64,000 bases of DNA from the NCBI RefSeq assembly GCF_945605565.1, contig NZ_OX216966.1, positions 4,766,001 through 4,830,000 of the forward strand. Direction: 5' to 3'. Source of the stretch: Paenibacillus dendritiformis (lineage in GTDB: Bacteria; Bacillota; Bacilli; Paenibacillales; Paenibacillaceae). Made by a program: the position numbers and the translations under genes. Positions within the stretch are counted from its first letter, which is position 1. Every line of letters begins with the position of its first letter. Shown piece after piece: positions 25,256 to 34,133 of this stretch. The notes under the pieces are model-generated. The model was not told the origin of the DNA. It worked only from the letters and a program-made list of their open reading frames with translations, and did no database searches.

Positions 25256-26611
25256 TCAATCGCTGTCTCCTTTCATCGACCAGACGTGGCAATCGAGCTG
25301 CCCGTCGTTCAGCTTCACGCGCACGACGTCTCCCAGCTGCACATCCTTAATCGTGCGGATAATGTTCTCTTCCCGCTCATCATAGACGAGGCTGTACCCG
25401 CGCGCCATGATCTTCAACGGACTCAGGGCGTCCAGATGCTTCAGATGCGCGCCGAGCTTCAGCCGCCGCTCATTCATCTGCATCGCCATCGTCCGGTGAA
25501 GCTGCCGTTCGATGCCGTTCAGCCGCTCCCGCGCGGAACGCACCTGATGCACCGGCGTCTGCTCCCGCAGGCGTCCGCGCAGTTCCCTCCACCGCTCGTC
25601 CGCTTGCTTGAAGCGGCTGCGCGACCGGTATGCGAGCCGCTCACGCAGCCGTTCATACCGCTCCTGATGCTTCGCCGTCAGCAACTCGGGCTTGCGAAGC
25701 ACGGGCGAGCGCTGGGCGCGCAGCAGCCGCTCCTGGCTCTGCTGCACCGTTCGCCGCATGCCGTGCCGCATCCGCTCCGCCAGATGCTGAAGATGCTGCC
25801 GCAGCTCCTCCTGATGCGTCACCGCCAATTCGGCGGCCGCTGTCGGCGTCGGCGCACGCAGATCGGCGACGAAATCCGCAATCGTGAAGTCCGTCTCATG
25901 CCCAACGGCCGAAATGATCGGGATCGCCGACTGGGCGATGGCGCGCGCCACGATTTCTTCGTTGAAGGCCCACAGCTCCTCCAGCGATCCGCCGCCGCGC
26001 CCCACGATTAGCACGTCGGCTTCCTGGTGGCGGTTCATCGCCTCGATGGCCGCCGCGATCGAGGCAGCCGCCTGATTGCCCTGCACCAGCACCGGATAGA
26101 GGACGACATGGACGCCGGGCTGGCGCCGCTGCAGCGTAATGATAATATCGCGCACCGCGGCGCCCGTCTGCGACGTAATAACCCCGATCTTCTTCGGGTA
26201 GCGGGGCAGCGGCCGCTTGCGCTCGACAGCGAACAGCCCTTCCGCTCCCAAGCGCTCCTTCAACTGCTCGAACGCCGCATACAAGCTGCCGATGCCGTCC
26301 GGCTGCATATGCTGCGCATAGAATTGATACTGGCCGTCGCGCTCATATACCGTCACGTTGCCGCGGGCGATGACGCGCGCCCCTTCCTTCGGCCGAAAGG
26401 GAAGCCGTTGATTGTAGGATGCGAACATAATCGTCCGCAGGCGGCTGTCCGCATCCTTCAGCGTGAAATACATATGGCCGCTGGAATGGTGGGTGAAGTT
26501 CGATATTTCGCCCCGTACCCAGACATCCTGCAGCCGGGCATCCCCATCCAGCTTCATTCGTATATAACGGTTCAGATCCTTAACGGACAGAACCCGTGCC
26601 TGATTCGCCAT
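25256..26611 (-). CDS. xseA: Exodeoxyribonuclease VII large subunit
   Basis: 451 residues: N-terminal OB fold (VWVRGEISNFTHHSSGHMYFTLKD), catalytic region VGVITSQTGAAVRDI-type (here KKIGVITSQTGAAVRDIIIT) with VGRGGGSLEELWAFNEE and SAVGHETDFTIADFVADLRAPTPTAAAE, then a long coiled coil and a C-terminal tail. The start is ATG 26611 with AGGAGG eight bases upstream; a longer frame exists but starts upstream of that site. Confidence 0.95.
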   Translation of the reverse strand: MANQARVLSVKDLNRYIRMKLDGDARLQDVWVRGEISNFTHHSSGHMYFTLKDADSRLRTIMFASYNQRLPFRPKEGARVIARGNVTVYERDGQYQFYAQHMQPDGIGSLYAAFEQLKERLGAEGLFAVERKRPLPRYPKKIGVITSQTGAAVRDIIITLQRRQPGVHVVLYPVLVQGNQAAASIAAAIEAMNRHQEADVLIVGRGGGSLEELWAFNEEIVARAIAQSAIPIISAVGHETDFTIADFVADLRAPTPTAAAELAVTHQEELRQHLQHLAERMRHGMRRTVQQSQERLLRAQRSPVLRKPELLTAKHQERYERLRERLAYRSRSRFKQADERWRELRGRLREQTPVHQVRSARERLNGIERQLHRTMAMQMNERRLKLGAHLKHLDALSPLKIMARGYSLVYDEREENIIRTIKDVQLGDVVRVKLNDGQLDCHVWSMKGDSD

Positions 26612-26746
26612 TCCGGCAGCCTCCTCCCCCCGAGACATCCTGCCATATGAACGTTAGCGGTTGCGGCCCGTGCGGCGGTTCGTTGCTGCGGTTCATCCTT
26701 CGGTTCGTCCCCCGATCCGCTGCATGGCTTTGCAACCTGCCGCCGG

Positions 26747-27622
26747 CTACGCCTGGGCCAAAGCCTTCGCCAAGCGGTGGAACCGTTCCGCCGACTTGAG
26801 CGTATTGGACATCAGCATCGTAATCGTCATCGGACCGACGCCACGCGGCACCGGCGTAATCCAGGAGCACAGTTCCTTGACATCGTCGGTGTCGACATCG
26901 CCGACGAGCTTGCCGTTCTCCAGCCGGTTCATGCCGACATCGATGACGACGGCTCCCGGCTTAATGAAGGAGCGGTTCACGAAATGCGCCTTGCCGATGG
27001 CGACGACGAGAATATCCGCCATTCGGGACAACTCTTCGATATGCTGCGTGCGCGAATGGCACATCGTCACCGTCGCATGCTCGCGTTGCAGCAGCAGCGA
27101 GATCGGCTTGCCGACGATATTGCTGCGGCCGATAACGACGGCATGCTTGCCAGCGATCGGAATGTCGTTGCGCTTGAGCATTTCCATAATGCCTGCCGGC
27201 GTGCAGGGCAGAAGAGACTCGTCGCCAAGCACCATGTTCCCGACGCTGACCGGATGGAAGCCGTCGACATCCTTCTCCACCGCAATCGCGTCAATGACCG
27301 CCTTCTCATCGATATGAGACGGCAGCGGGAGCTGGACGAGGATGCCGTGAATCGTCGCTTGCGCGTTCAGGCGGCCGACCAGATCCAGAAGCTCTTCCTG
27401 GGAGGTCTGTTCCGCCAGACGGTGCACTTCCGAATAGAACCCCAATTCGAGACAGGCTTTATGCTTGCTGTTCACGTATACATGGGAAGCCGGGTCGTCG
27501 CCCACGATGACGACTGCCAATCCGGGGCGGGTTCCTTGCTCGATCAGCCGTGCCGCCTGCTGCTTGATTTCTTCACGTATCGTCTGTGATAATGCTTGTC
27601 CATTCAAAAGTTGCGCTGTCAT
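26747..27622 (-). CDS. folD: Bifunctional methylenetetrahydrofolate dehydrogenase/cyclohydrolase
   Basis: 291 residues. Active-site Lys in YVNSKHKACLELGF, the motif ILVQLPLPSHI, and the NADP-binding Rossmann part VVIGRSNIVGKPIS ending with GVGPMTITMLM. It interconverts 5,10-methylene- and 10-formyl-tetrahydrofolate for purine and methionine-start synthesis. GGAGGAGAG precedes ATG. It lies between nusB and xseA on the same strand, with a 135-base spacer before xseA. Confidence 0.96.
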   Translation of the reverse strand: MTAQLLNGQALSQTIREEIKQQAARLIEQGTRPGLAVVIVGDDPASHVYVNSKHKACLELGFYSEVHRLAEQTSQEELLDLVGRLNAQATIHGILVQLPLPSHIDEKAVIDAIAVEKDVDGFHPVSVGNMVLGDESLLPCTPAGIMEMLKRNDIPIAGKHAVVIGRSNIVGKPISLLLQREHATVTMCHSRTQHIEELSRMADILVVAIGKAHFVNRSFIKPGAVVIDVGMNRLENGKLVGDVDTDDVKELCSWITPVPRGVGPMTITMLMSNTLKSAERFHRLAKALAQA

Positions 27623-27667
27623 GGTCTCTCCTCCATTCGTTCATATAAGCTCGCCCTAGGTTGCCGA

Positions 27668-28201
27668 TTATCCCCGCAATTCGCTCTCCGTCGCGGTTCC
27701 ATCCGCCGGCTCATCGTCCTTGCGATGAGCGCTTCCGCCTGCACCCGCATCCGCACCGTCCTGCTGGCCGCTGCGATCGCGCAGCATTTGGCCGAGCACG
27801 CCGTTCACGAACTTGCCCGACTCGTCGGTGCCGAAATGCTTGGCCAAAATGATCGCTTCGTTGATGGCCACCTTCGGCGGCACATCGGTACGGAACGCCA
27901 TCTCATAACAGGCGAGGCGCAGCACCTGGCGATCGACCCGCGACAGCCGGTCGACCTGCCATCCTTTCAAATAACGGGCCAGGATAGCATCGATCTCGTC
28001 CCGCTTCTTCCAGGTGTCGCGAACCCATTCCAGCACATGCTCATGCATCGCCCGCGCGTGCTCCGGCTTCAGCCCGATTTCATTCTCTTCTTGATTCGAT
28101 TCCGAAACGATCATGTCCACCGCTTGTTCAGGGGTCACGTCCGTCATTTCCAGCTGATACAAGCTTTGAACTGCCATCTCTCTGGCAATGCGTCTCTTCA
28201 T
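27668..28201 (-). CDS. nusB: Transcription antitermination factor NusB
   Basis: 177 residues, longer than the usual 130-150. The family signature is complete: RRIAREMAVQSLYQLEMTD, LARYLKGWQVDRLSRVDRQVLRLACYEMAF, PPKVAINEAIILAKHFGTDESGKFVNGVL. The extra 35 residues are a charged, low-complexity C-terminal tail (after about 142). NusB with NusE binds boxA RNA in rRNA leaders. It follows a strong hairpin after the DUF2273 gene, so its expression may be partly separate from the acc/asp23 genes. Confidence 0.94.
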   Translation of the reverse strand: MKRRIAREMAVQSLYQLEMTDVTPEQAVDMIVSESNQEENEIGLKPEHARAMHEHVLEWVRDTWKKRDEIDAILARYLKGWQVDRLSRVDRQVLRLACYEMAFRTDVPPKVAINEAIILAKHFGTDESGKFVNGVLGQMLRDRSGQQDGADAGAGGSAHRKDDEPADGTATESELRG

Positions 28202-28314
28202 GAAAAAAACTCCTCCTGCATCTATATAGCATCCGACTCGCCACTTTCACACAACCGTCGAAGGTGGCTCCTTCTCTCTAGGCTGCCATGGCCCATCCGG
28301 AATCATGCCCAGTC

Positions 28315-28396
28315 CAAAAAATCCTATGACCGCCCCGATTGTTGTTCCGTCGGTAAGAGACCGGCGGTCAAGCAGTCGTTCGGAGCGTCCATAGGA
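28315..28396 (-). terminator. Terminator or attenuator between the DUF2273 gene and nusB
   Basis: Read leftwards, TCCTATG directly after the DUF2273 stop pairs with CATAGGA just before TTTTTT, and inside it GACCGCC pairs with GGCGGTC. The 3' arms are contiguous and followed by six T. This large two-stem structure should end or attenuate transcription. Confidence 0.65.
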
Positions 28397-28627
28397 CTAC
28401 TTAAACCTATCAAACCGTTCTGACAGCCATAATCCGATACGCCGCCACGGGAACATGGGGCCCAGCTTCAAATCTTTTTGCCTGCCTACATTGTATCCGA
28501 TGAAGACGAGCAGCGCAAAAAATAACATATCCCAAAATCCGGCGATCAAATAAATGACGCCGAAAAAAATTCCAGCCGCGATGCCGATGATGCGATTCCT
28601 GTGACTCTCCCACCATTCATTCCACAT
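28397..28627 (-). CDS. DUF2273 small membrane protein
   Basis: 76 residues: two closely spaced membrane helices (about 11-50) and an amphipathic, basic tail (FPWRRIGLWLSERFDRFK). DUF2273 proteins are usually encoded with Asp23/Gls24-family and AmaP genes, and here the three lie in a row. GGTGGTGAG precedes ATG. The exact role is unknown; it is thought to belong to an alkaline/envelope stress complex. The frame stays open for 49 codons after TAG. Confidence 0.85.
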   Translation of the reverse strand: MWNEWWESHRNRIIGIAAGIFFGVIYLIAGFWDMLFFALLVFIGYNVGRQKDLKLGPMFPWRRIGLWLSERFDRFK

Positions 28628-28643
28628 CCGGAAAGCTCACCAC

Positions 28644-29183
28644 CTATTCAACTCGCGCTTTGAAGGTCTGCGTCTGGACCACATTCGCCACATACACCGA
28701 TACGTATGATACCGGAATCCCCGTAATTTGCTGTACATAGTCGCGAACCTGGCGCTGGACCTCCTCCGTCAGCTCAGGAATGGACGTCTCGCCGTCTACG
28801 ACCGTCCGGATAACAATGTCCAGTCCGGCCTCATTCGTGCGGATGCGGGCCTTCAAGTCCTTGACTCCCCGTACTCGTCCGGCCGCCTTGAGCGCCAGGT
28901 TCTCTATCGTCTCAATCGAGATCTTGATATCGCCAATCTCTGTCCGCTGATCGATCGAAGGCAGCGCCGTACGCTCTCTCCGGATCGACACATAGAAAAA
29001 ACGGATGCTCAACAGAAACAACACGGCGGCGGTCGCGATGACCGTCGACTGCAGCCAGAACGGCTCCGTCAGCCGAATCGGCTGGGCGATGAAGCCTGTA
29101 GCGGCAAGAATGACAGCTATGGCAATCGTGCCGATCGCGAAACTGTATATAAACAGGAAGAGCCTGTCCACAATTTTGCTCAC
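28644..29183 (-). CDS. amaP: Alkaline shock response membrane anchor protein AmaP
   Basis: 179 residues. Two N-terminal membrane helices (about 8-30 and 42-65) followed by a cytoplasmic Asp23-like domain (DIKISIETIENLALKAAGRVRGVKDLKARI, VSYVSVYVANVV). In Staphylococcus AmaP anchors Asp23 to the membrane. GTG 29183 is the start, nine bases after AAAGGAGG. It is located between an Asp23-family gene and the DUF2273 gene. Confidence 0.88.
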   Translation of the reverse strand: MSKIVDRLFLFIYSFAIGTIAIAVILAATGFIAQPIRLTEPFWLQSTVIATAAVLFLLSIRFFYVSIRRERTALPSIDQRTEIGDIKISIETIENLALKAAGRVRGVKDLKARIRTNEAGLDIVIRTVVDGETSIPELTEEVQRQVRDYVQQITGIPVSYVSVYVANVVQTQTFKARVE

Positions 29184-29226
29184 ACTAGCCTGCCTCCTTT
29201 GAACAATTTCGTATTGAATGGCAGTA

Positions 29227-29247
29227 AACCCCCTCCAAGAGGGGGTT
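29227..29247 (-). terminator. Short GC hairpin between the Asp23-family gene and amaP
   Basis: AACCCCCT / AGGGGGTT with a five-base loop, followed leftwards by TTACTG. It is 11 bases past the Asp23-family stop. It may attenuate amaP expression or protect the mRNA end. Confidence 0.5.
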
Positions 29248-29258
29248 CCATATCGCTC

Positions 29259-29666
29259 TTATTTAACTCGTGCCGGATCCGTCTCTTCCACCTTCTCTTG
29301 CGCCTTGAAATGGACGTCATGCACGTGCACGTTCACTTCTACGACATGAAGCCCGGTCATCATCTCGATCGAGCGCTTGATGTTCTGCTGAATCTCGCTG
29401 GCTACGGTAGGAATGCGATGGCCGTACTCAATAATAATATTGACATCGACAGCCGCTTCACGCTGTCCTACTTCCACCTTCACGCCCTTGGACAAGTTCT
29501 TCCGTCCGAGCATCTCCGCGATGCCGCCGGCGAATCCGCCGCTCATGCCTTCTACGCCTTCCACTTCGATTGTCGCGAGTCCGGCGATAACTGCAATGAC
29601 CTCCGGCGCAATCTGGATGTTGCCCAAATCCGTGCGCTCAAATTCCGATGCGATTGCCTGATTCAT
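29259..29666 (-). CDS. yqhY: Asp23/Gls24-family envelope stress protein (YqhY)
   Basis: 135 residues with the family pattern IAPEVIAVIAGLATIEVEGVEGMSGG, VDVNIIIEYGHRIPTVASEIQQNIKRSIEMMTG and VVEVNVHVHDV. YqhY lies next to accB-accC in Firmicutes and is linked to control of malonyl-CoA formation; loss of it in B. subtilis selects acc mutations. It is separated from accC by about 110 bases. Confidence 0.9.
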   Translation of the reverse strand: MNQAIASEFERTDLGNIQIAPEVIAVIAGLATIEVEGVEGMSGGFAGGIAEMLGRKNLSKGVKVEVGQREAAVDVNIIIEYGHRIPTVASEIQQNIKRSIEMMTGLHVVEVNVHVHDVHFKAQEKVEETDPARVK

Positions 29667-29777
29667 CCGTCACACTCTCCTCATCTTTTTGTACTAGAGG
29701 CAGTTCCTGTCCATGATTAACCTAACTATACCATTTGACCCTGCACAAGACAAACGGCGCTGGCCAATCTAGGACTA

Positions 29778-31121
29778 TTAGACCTCGTGTTCTTCCAAAA
29801 ACTTAATGTCAAAATCACCCTTGATGAACGTAGGGTGTTCAAGCAGGCGGATATGAAACGGTATTGTCGTATGAATGCCCTCGATCGCGAATTCGGACAG
29901 CGCCCGCTTCATGCGGTCGATCGCCTCTTCACGCGTCGGCGCCCATACAATGAGCTTGGCAATCATCGAATCATAGTGCGGCGAGATCAGGCAGCCTGGA
30001 TAGGCGGCGCTGTCGACGCGAACGCCAAATCCGCCCGGCGCCAGATAGAAACCGATCTGGCCGGCCGAAGGCATGAAGTTGCGTGCCGGATCCTCCGCAT
30101 TAATGCGGCACTCTATAGCCCATCCGTCAATGACGACATCCTCTTGACGGAAAGATAAAGGTTCGCCTTGAGCGACGCGAATCATCTCCTGAATGAGATC
30201 GATTCCCGTAATCATCTCCGTTACCGGGTGCTCAACTTGAATCCGGGTATTCATTTCCATAAAGTAAAAGCTACCGTCCGGCCCGAGGAGAAACTCCAAC
30301 GTGCCTGCACCGGAGTAATCGACAGCCAGCGCGGCCCGAACTGCCGCTTCTCCCATCCGCTCCCGGACTTCGGGCGTCAATACCGGACATGGCGCTTCCT
30401 CGACCAGCTTCTGGCGGCGCCGCTGCACGGAGCAGTCGCGCTCACCCAAATGAACGGCATGGCCATGCTTGTCGGCAATGATCTGAATTTCCACATGTTT
30501 CATTCCGGTTAAATACTTCTCCAGATACACGCCCGCATTGCCGAACGCTTTCTCGGCTTCCTGCTGAGCAGCCGTCATCTGCTTGATCAGGGCTTCTTCG
30601 TCCTCCGCGATGCGGATTCCTTTGCCTCCGCCGCCTGCGGTAGCCTTAATAATGACAGGATATCCGATATCACGCGCTATCATAAGCGCCTGCTCCAGAT
30701 CCTCGACCAGTCCGTCCGATCCGGGAATAACCGGAACGCCGGCGTCTTTCATCGTCTGCTTGGCGACGGATTTGTCGCCCATGCGCTCGATGGCATCTGC
30801 AGACGGGCCGATGAACGTAATGCCGCATGATTCGCAGATCTCCGCGAAGTCCGCGTTTTCCGCCAGGAACCCGTACCCCGGGTGCACGGCGTCGCATTCC
30901 GTCAACGTGGCGACACTCATCAGATTCGTAAAGTTCAAATAACTGTCCTTGGACGCGGTGGGACCGATGCAATAGGCTTCATCGGCAAGACGCACATGCA
31001 GCGCTTCCCTGTCCGCCTCCGAATATACGGCGACCGTCGCGATACCGAGCTCGCGGCAGGCGCGAATGATGCGAACGGCTATCTCACCGCGGTTAGCGAT
31101 TAAAATCTTATGGAACTTCAT
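29778..31121 (-). CDS. accC: Acetyl-CoA carboxylase, biotin carboxylase subunit
   Basis: 447 residues with start [25 protein letters not shown]-grasp Gly-rich loop [12 protein letters not shown], and the metal/catalytic region [22 protein letters not shown]. It carboxylates biotin on AccB using bicarbonate and ATP. AAGGAGG precedes ATG 31121; the longer frame begins upstream of that site. It lies 46 bases after accB. The accA/accD genes are not in the window. Confidence 0.96.
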   Translation of the reverse strand: MKFHKILIANRGEIAVRIIRACRELGIATVAVYSEADREALHVRLADEAYCIGPTASKDSYLNFTNLMSVATLTECDAVHPGYGFLAENADFAEICESCGITFIGPSADAIERMGDKSVAKQTMKDAGVPVIPGSDGLVEDLEQALMIARDIGYPVIIKATAGGGGKGIRIAEDEEALIKQMTAAQQEAEKAFGNAGVYLEKYLTGMKHVEIQIIADKHGHAVHLGERDCSVQRRRQKLVEEAPCPVLTPEVRERMGEAAVRAALAVDYSGAGTLEFLLGPDGSFYFMEMNTRIQVEHPVTEMITGIDLIQEMIRVAQGEPLSFRQEDVVIDGWAIECRINAEDPARNFMPSAGQIGFYLAPGGFGVRVDSAAYPGCLISPHYDSMIAKLIVWAPTREEAIDRMKRALSEFAIEGIHTTIPFHIRLLEHPTFIKGDFDIKFLEEHEV

Positions 31122-31167
31122 CCTTGGACCTCCTTGGCTGGGCATCGTAATGGAATGACGGGATACG

Positions 31168-31659
31168 TCATTCTGGCTTCACCAGGAATAAAGGCTGGCC
31201 GAATTCGACCAATTGACCGTTCGTTGCTAGCACCTCGACAATCTCGCCCTTGACCTCGGCTTCCAGCTCGTTCATCAATTTCATCGCTTCCAGAATGCAC
31301 ACGACCGTCTTCTCGTTGATCTTGTCGCCCACCTTGACATACGCCGGTGATTCCGGGGAAGGCGCGCTGTAGAAGGTGCCGACCATCGGGGATACGATGC
31401 GGACCAACCCCGCCTGCTCTTCCTTCTTCTCCGGCTGTGGCTCAGCCGCTGCCGTGACCGCCTCTGAAGGGGCAGCGACCGCTGCTGGAGCAGGCGCTGG
31501 ATATGTAAGCGGAGCGGCCGATGTCTGGACATTGAACACCTCAGTCTTGCCGGGCTTCCGGATCGCGATGCGGCAGCCTTCGTTCTCTATTTCCAGTTCA
31601 TGTACGGATGTCTGGTCCAGGAGCTTGATCAGTTCCTTGATTTCGCTAATTTTGAACAA
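31168..31659 (-). CDS. accB: Acetyl-CoA carboxylase biotin carboxyl carrier protein
   Basis: 163 residues: N-terminal helical part, Ala/Pro-rich linker (about 48-80) and a C-terminal biotinyl domain with the biotin-accepting Lys in [15 protein letters not shown]. It begins with TTG 31659 behind AAGGAGTG. A promoter with extended -10 lies about 75 bases upstream, so accB is first in the accB-accC-yqhY-amaP-DUF2273 transcript. Confidence 0.96.
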   Translation of the reverse strand: MFKISEIKELIKLLDQTSVHELEIENEGCRIAIRKPGKTEVFNVQTSAAPLTYPAPAPAAVAAPSEAVTAAAEPQPEKKEEQAGLVRIVSPMVGTFYSAPSPESPAYVKVGDKINEKTVVCILEAMKLMNELEAEVKGEIVEVLATNGQLVEFGQPLFLVKPE

Positions 31660-31733
31660 CTTGAATCACTCCTTGAGACGATATGTATGAGCAAGTAGAT
31701 TATGTTATCAGGCGGACAATCTACGACGTATGT

Positions 31734-31741
31734 ATTATATC
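31734..31741 (-). promoter_or_regulatory. Extended -10 promoter of accB
   Basis: TGATATAAT on the minus strand (TATAAT at 31739-31734). The -35 region is poor. Located between the spoIIIAH terminator and accB. Confidence 0.55.
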
Positions 31742-31757
31742 ATAATCGCCTCAAATG

Positions 31758-31785
31758 GAAAGAGCCCAGTTTTTTGACCGGGCCA
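31758..31785 (-). terminator. Terminator of the spoIIIA operon
   Basis: On the minus strand GCCCGGT pairs with ACTGGGC (one G-U) around a CAAAAA loop, then TCTTT. It lies about 20 bases after the spoIIIAH stop and separates the sporulation operon from accB. Confidence 0.65.
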
Positions 31786-31802
31786 GTTCCGACAACTCTG
31801 CA

Positions 31803-32525
31803 TTATTCCGAGACATACTGCACGCTTACCTTGTCCTGCGTCACGTTCAGCTCTTTCATCATTCTCGAGATGATGTCCACCGCTTCGGACACTTCCATCT
31901 TGTTGCTCTGCACAACGACGGTGAACCGGTCGTCCTCCTGTGTAATGACCGCGCTGTTGTAATCTTTCTGCAGCTCGGTTTCCAGATTGGAGATTTTCAC
32001 CTCGCGCTCCTCCAACTGGTTCATATCTTCATAGGCTTGCGCCAGCTTGTCGCCCGTCGTCTTGTCGTCGTTGATCATGCCCATCAGCTTTTCCAGCTCC
32101 TGCTGGTACTGCTCGTTGCGCTCCATCTGCTTCTGCTCGATCATGCTGCGCTTCATCACGTCTTCGGCCACGACTTGATCCAGCATCGCCTGCTCCTTGT
32201 CCTCCGGAGTCGCCTCTGGCGCCGCCGCATCCTGTCCTGGCTGTCCGCCCTCGACGTTGACCGTAGGGTCGGCTCCTTGCTCTTGTGCTTGCTCCGGAGC
32301 GGCCGTTCCATTCTCTGCCGCCTTGGCCTGCTCCCCGACGGACACCTCGGTCACTTCCACTTGCGGAAGCTGGGTCGCTTCCGTCGCGTCGCCCTTCAGC
32401 TGCTGCTGCTCGGCCGCCATTTCAGGGGCTTTGGGCGTGTCCTCCGTGAACAGATAATAAGCGGACAGCACCACCATCAAGCTAAGCATCGATACCAGCC
32501 ATATCGTTTGTCTTTTCGTATTCAT
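31803..32525 (-). CDS. spoIIIAH: Stage III sporulation protein SpoIIIAH
   Basis: 240 residues: N-terminal membrane anchor (about 8-27), a long low-complexity Glu/Ala/Gln stretch (35-125), and a C-terminal ring-building (EscJ/PrgK-like) domain with VAEDVMKRSMIEQKQMERNEQYQQEL and TVVVQSNKMEVSEAVDIISRMM. Mother-cell SpoIIIAH binds forespore SpoIIQ in the intermembrane space, forming the channel or feeding tube. It is the last gene of the operon. The linker is longer than in B. subtilis. Confidence 0.92.
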   Translation of the reverse strand: MNTKRQTIWLVSMLSLMVVLSAYYLFTEDTPKAPEMAAEQQQLKGDATEATQLPQVEVTEVSVGEQAKAAENGTAAPEQAQEQGADPTVNVEGGQPGQDAAAPEATPEDKEQAMLDQVVAEDVMKRSMIEQKQMERNEQYQQELEKLMGMINDDKTTGDKLAQAYEDMNQLEEREVKISNLETELQKDYNSAVITQEDDRFTVVVQSNKMEVSEAVDIISRMMKELNVTQDKVSVQYVSE

Positions 32526-32574
32526 CGTCCTTTTTCTCCTCCTTCACGATTCATGCATTATGCAGGTTGATTTG

Positions 32575-33225
32575 CTACTCGGCGATTTTGCGCGGCACGA
32601 CGGAGATTCGATAGGCAGGCACATTCAGCCCTTTCTCGACCGCATCGACGATGAGCGACTTGACGACGGCATTCTCCGCTCCTTTGGCGACGACGACAAC
32701 GCCGCGAACCTTCGGCTTGATGCGCTTGGTCACGATCGGCGTCTTGCCGTCGGAAGACTCGTACATCACAATCTCGCCGTCCCGGGTATGCTGCGTCGTA
32801 TGCCGCTTGCCCCCGTTCGCATCGGTCTCGTCCGTAAGCTGCTGGTTGTCCTTGAAGTTGCGCTGGACGACGATTTCTTCTGTCGAGTCAATCGTGACCA
32901 ATACATCGACTTGTCCCACACCTACAATTTCCTCCAAAATGGACTTCACCCGGGCTTCGAATGTCATCTCCACCGACTCAAATGAGCCCGGCGCAGCCGG
33001 TGTGGACGCGTTCTGCTCCGCGCCGTCAAATACGCCTACCGCCGGCGGTTCGCGATTGCTTGTGCCCTTCAGCCATCCGCCACCCCCGGACTGAAACGTG
33101 CCGTACAAGAGGAGCGCCGCGCCGGTCAAGCCGAGAAGAAGCAGCCAGCGGAACGCTTTGATCCGTTTGGAACCGTTCGAGCCCTTGCCGATCCACTGTT
33201 CAATCTGCTGCAACCACTTCGCCAA
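32575..33225 (-). CDS. spoIIIAG: Stage III sporulation protein SpoIIIAG
   Basis: 216 residues with a membrane helix (about 26-43) and an extracytoplasmic ring-building domain (FEARVKSILEEIVGVGQVDVLVTIDS; KIRGVVVVAKGA-like PKVRGVVVVAKGAENAVVKSLIVDAV). It forms a large ring between mother cell and forespore. Start is TTG 33225 after AAAGGCGG. Preceded by a 110-base gap after spoIIIAF. Confidence 0.92.
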   Translation of the reverse strand: MAKWLQQIEQWIGKGSNGSKRIKAFRWLLLLGLTGAALLLYGTFQSGGGGWLKGTSNREPPAVGVFDGAEQNASTPAAPGSFESVEMTFEARVKSILEEIVGVGQVDVLVTIDSTEEIVVQRNFKDNQQLTDETDANGGKRHTTQHTRDGEIVMYESSDGKTPIVTKRIKPKVRGVVVVAKGAENAVVKSLIVDAVEKGLNVPAYRISVVPRKIAE

Positions 33226-33335
33226 CGCTATCGACCGCCTTTGCGTAGTATGGACCTGCTCTCACTTGTCCTATTTTCACCTATACGCGCGGCTGGCGAT
33301 TTTATGACGGTTTGTCCGCATTTTTTTTGCTGAAA

Positions 33336-34109
33336 CTATCTTTTATAGGCGCCTGCCGGGACCGCGCCTTCCGGCGACCAGGACACCGCAATCTGCTCGG
33401 GCTTCACGAGCCAGGCGGAGGTCAGCGCCCCGACGGCGGCCGCCTCCAGGCGCAGATGCTCGCTGCCCGTGCCGGAGGCAGGCGCGTCCTCCGGCGCTTC
33501 CGGCGGCGGGCTGCCGGCCTCGATCGGCTCGATCCGAACCGGCTCGATGGCCGCGACCGGGTTCGGCTCGGGCGGGCCGCCGCTGGCCGGGGCTGCCGCC
33601 TGCTCGGTGGCCGGGGCCTCCTCCAGGGTGAGCGCTATCCGCTCGATCGCCGGCTGCCCCTGCCTAGCGACATGCGTCAGCGTCACGTGCACGGCCGCCA
33701 CCTGTACGGCCGCTCCCCCGTTGGACCCGGCAGCGCCCGCCTGGAGCAGCGCCCGGTTGATCTGCTCCTTCATGCTCGCTTCCATCTGCGCGCCGGCTAA
33801 TCGGAGCGCCTCCTGCTCGCGTGCGCGCGCCAGCCGTTCCCCTTCCCGCCGGATCTGCTCCAGCGTCTTCCCTTCAGGACTCTTGGCGGTAGAGGTGTTC
33901 AGCAGGGAATCCCATTCGCGGGCGAGCTCCGCCGTCACGTTGGAGTCGAACAGGCGCAGCACCGGAGATAGCAGCGTGAGGAGAATAATCAGGCTGAGCA
34001 TCAGCTTGACATAGCGCTGCATCGAACGATTCGGCAGCAGCAGGTCGATGAAGGCGGCCAGCAAAATGACCATGATGATCTCTTTGAGCCATTGACTGAA
34101 CCATTGCAT
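33336..34109 (-). CDS. spoIIIAF: Stage III sporulation protein SpoIIIAF
   Basis: 257 residues. Two N-terminal membrane helices (about 8-27 and 33-52, with VKLMLSLIILLTLLSPVLRLF) then a soluble domain expanded by Ala/Pro/Glu-rich sequence (about 165-225), so it is longer than the about 200 residues seen in B. subtilis. Part of the SpoIIIA-SpoIIQ complex. The DNA of the linker is very GC-rich and repetitive. Confidence 0.88.
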   Translation of the reverse strand: MQWFSQWLKEIIMVILLAAFIDLLLPNRSMQRYVKLMLSLIILLTLLSPVLRLFDSNVTAELAREWDSLLNTSTAKSPEGKTLEQIRREGERLARAREQEALRLAGAQMEASMKEQINRALLQAGAAGSNGGAAVQVAAVHVTLTHVARQGQPAIERIALTLEEAPATEQAAAPASGGPPEPNPVAAIEPVRIEPIEAGSPPPEAPEDAPASGTGSEHLRLEAAAVGALTSAWLVKPEQIAVSWSPEGAVPAGAYKR

Positions 34110-34133
34110 ATTCCTGCCTCCCTTCTCTCCCGC

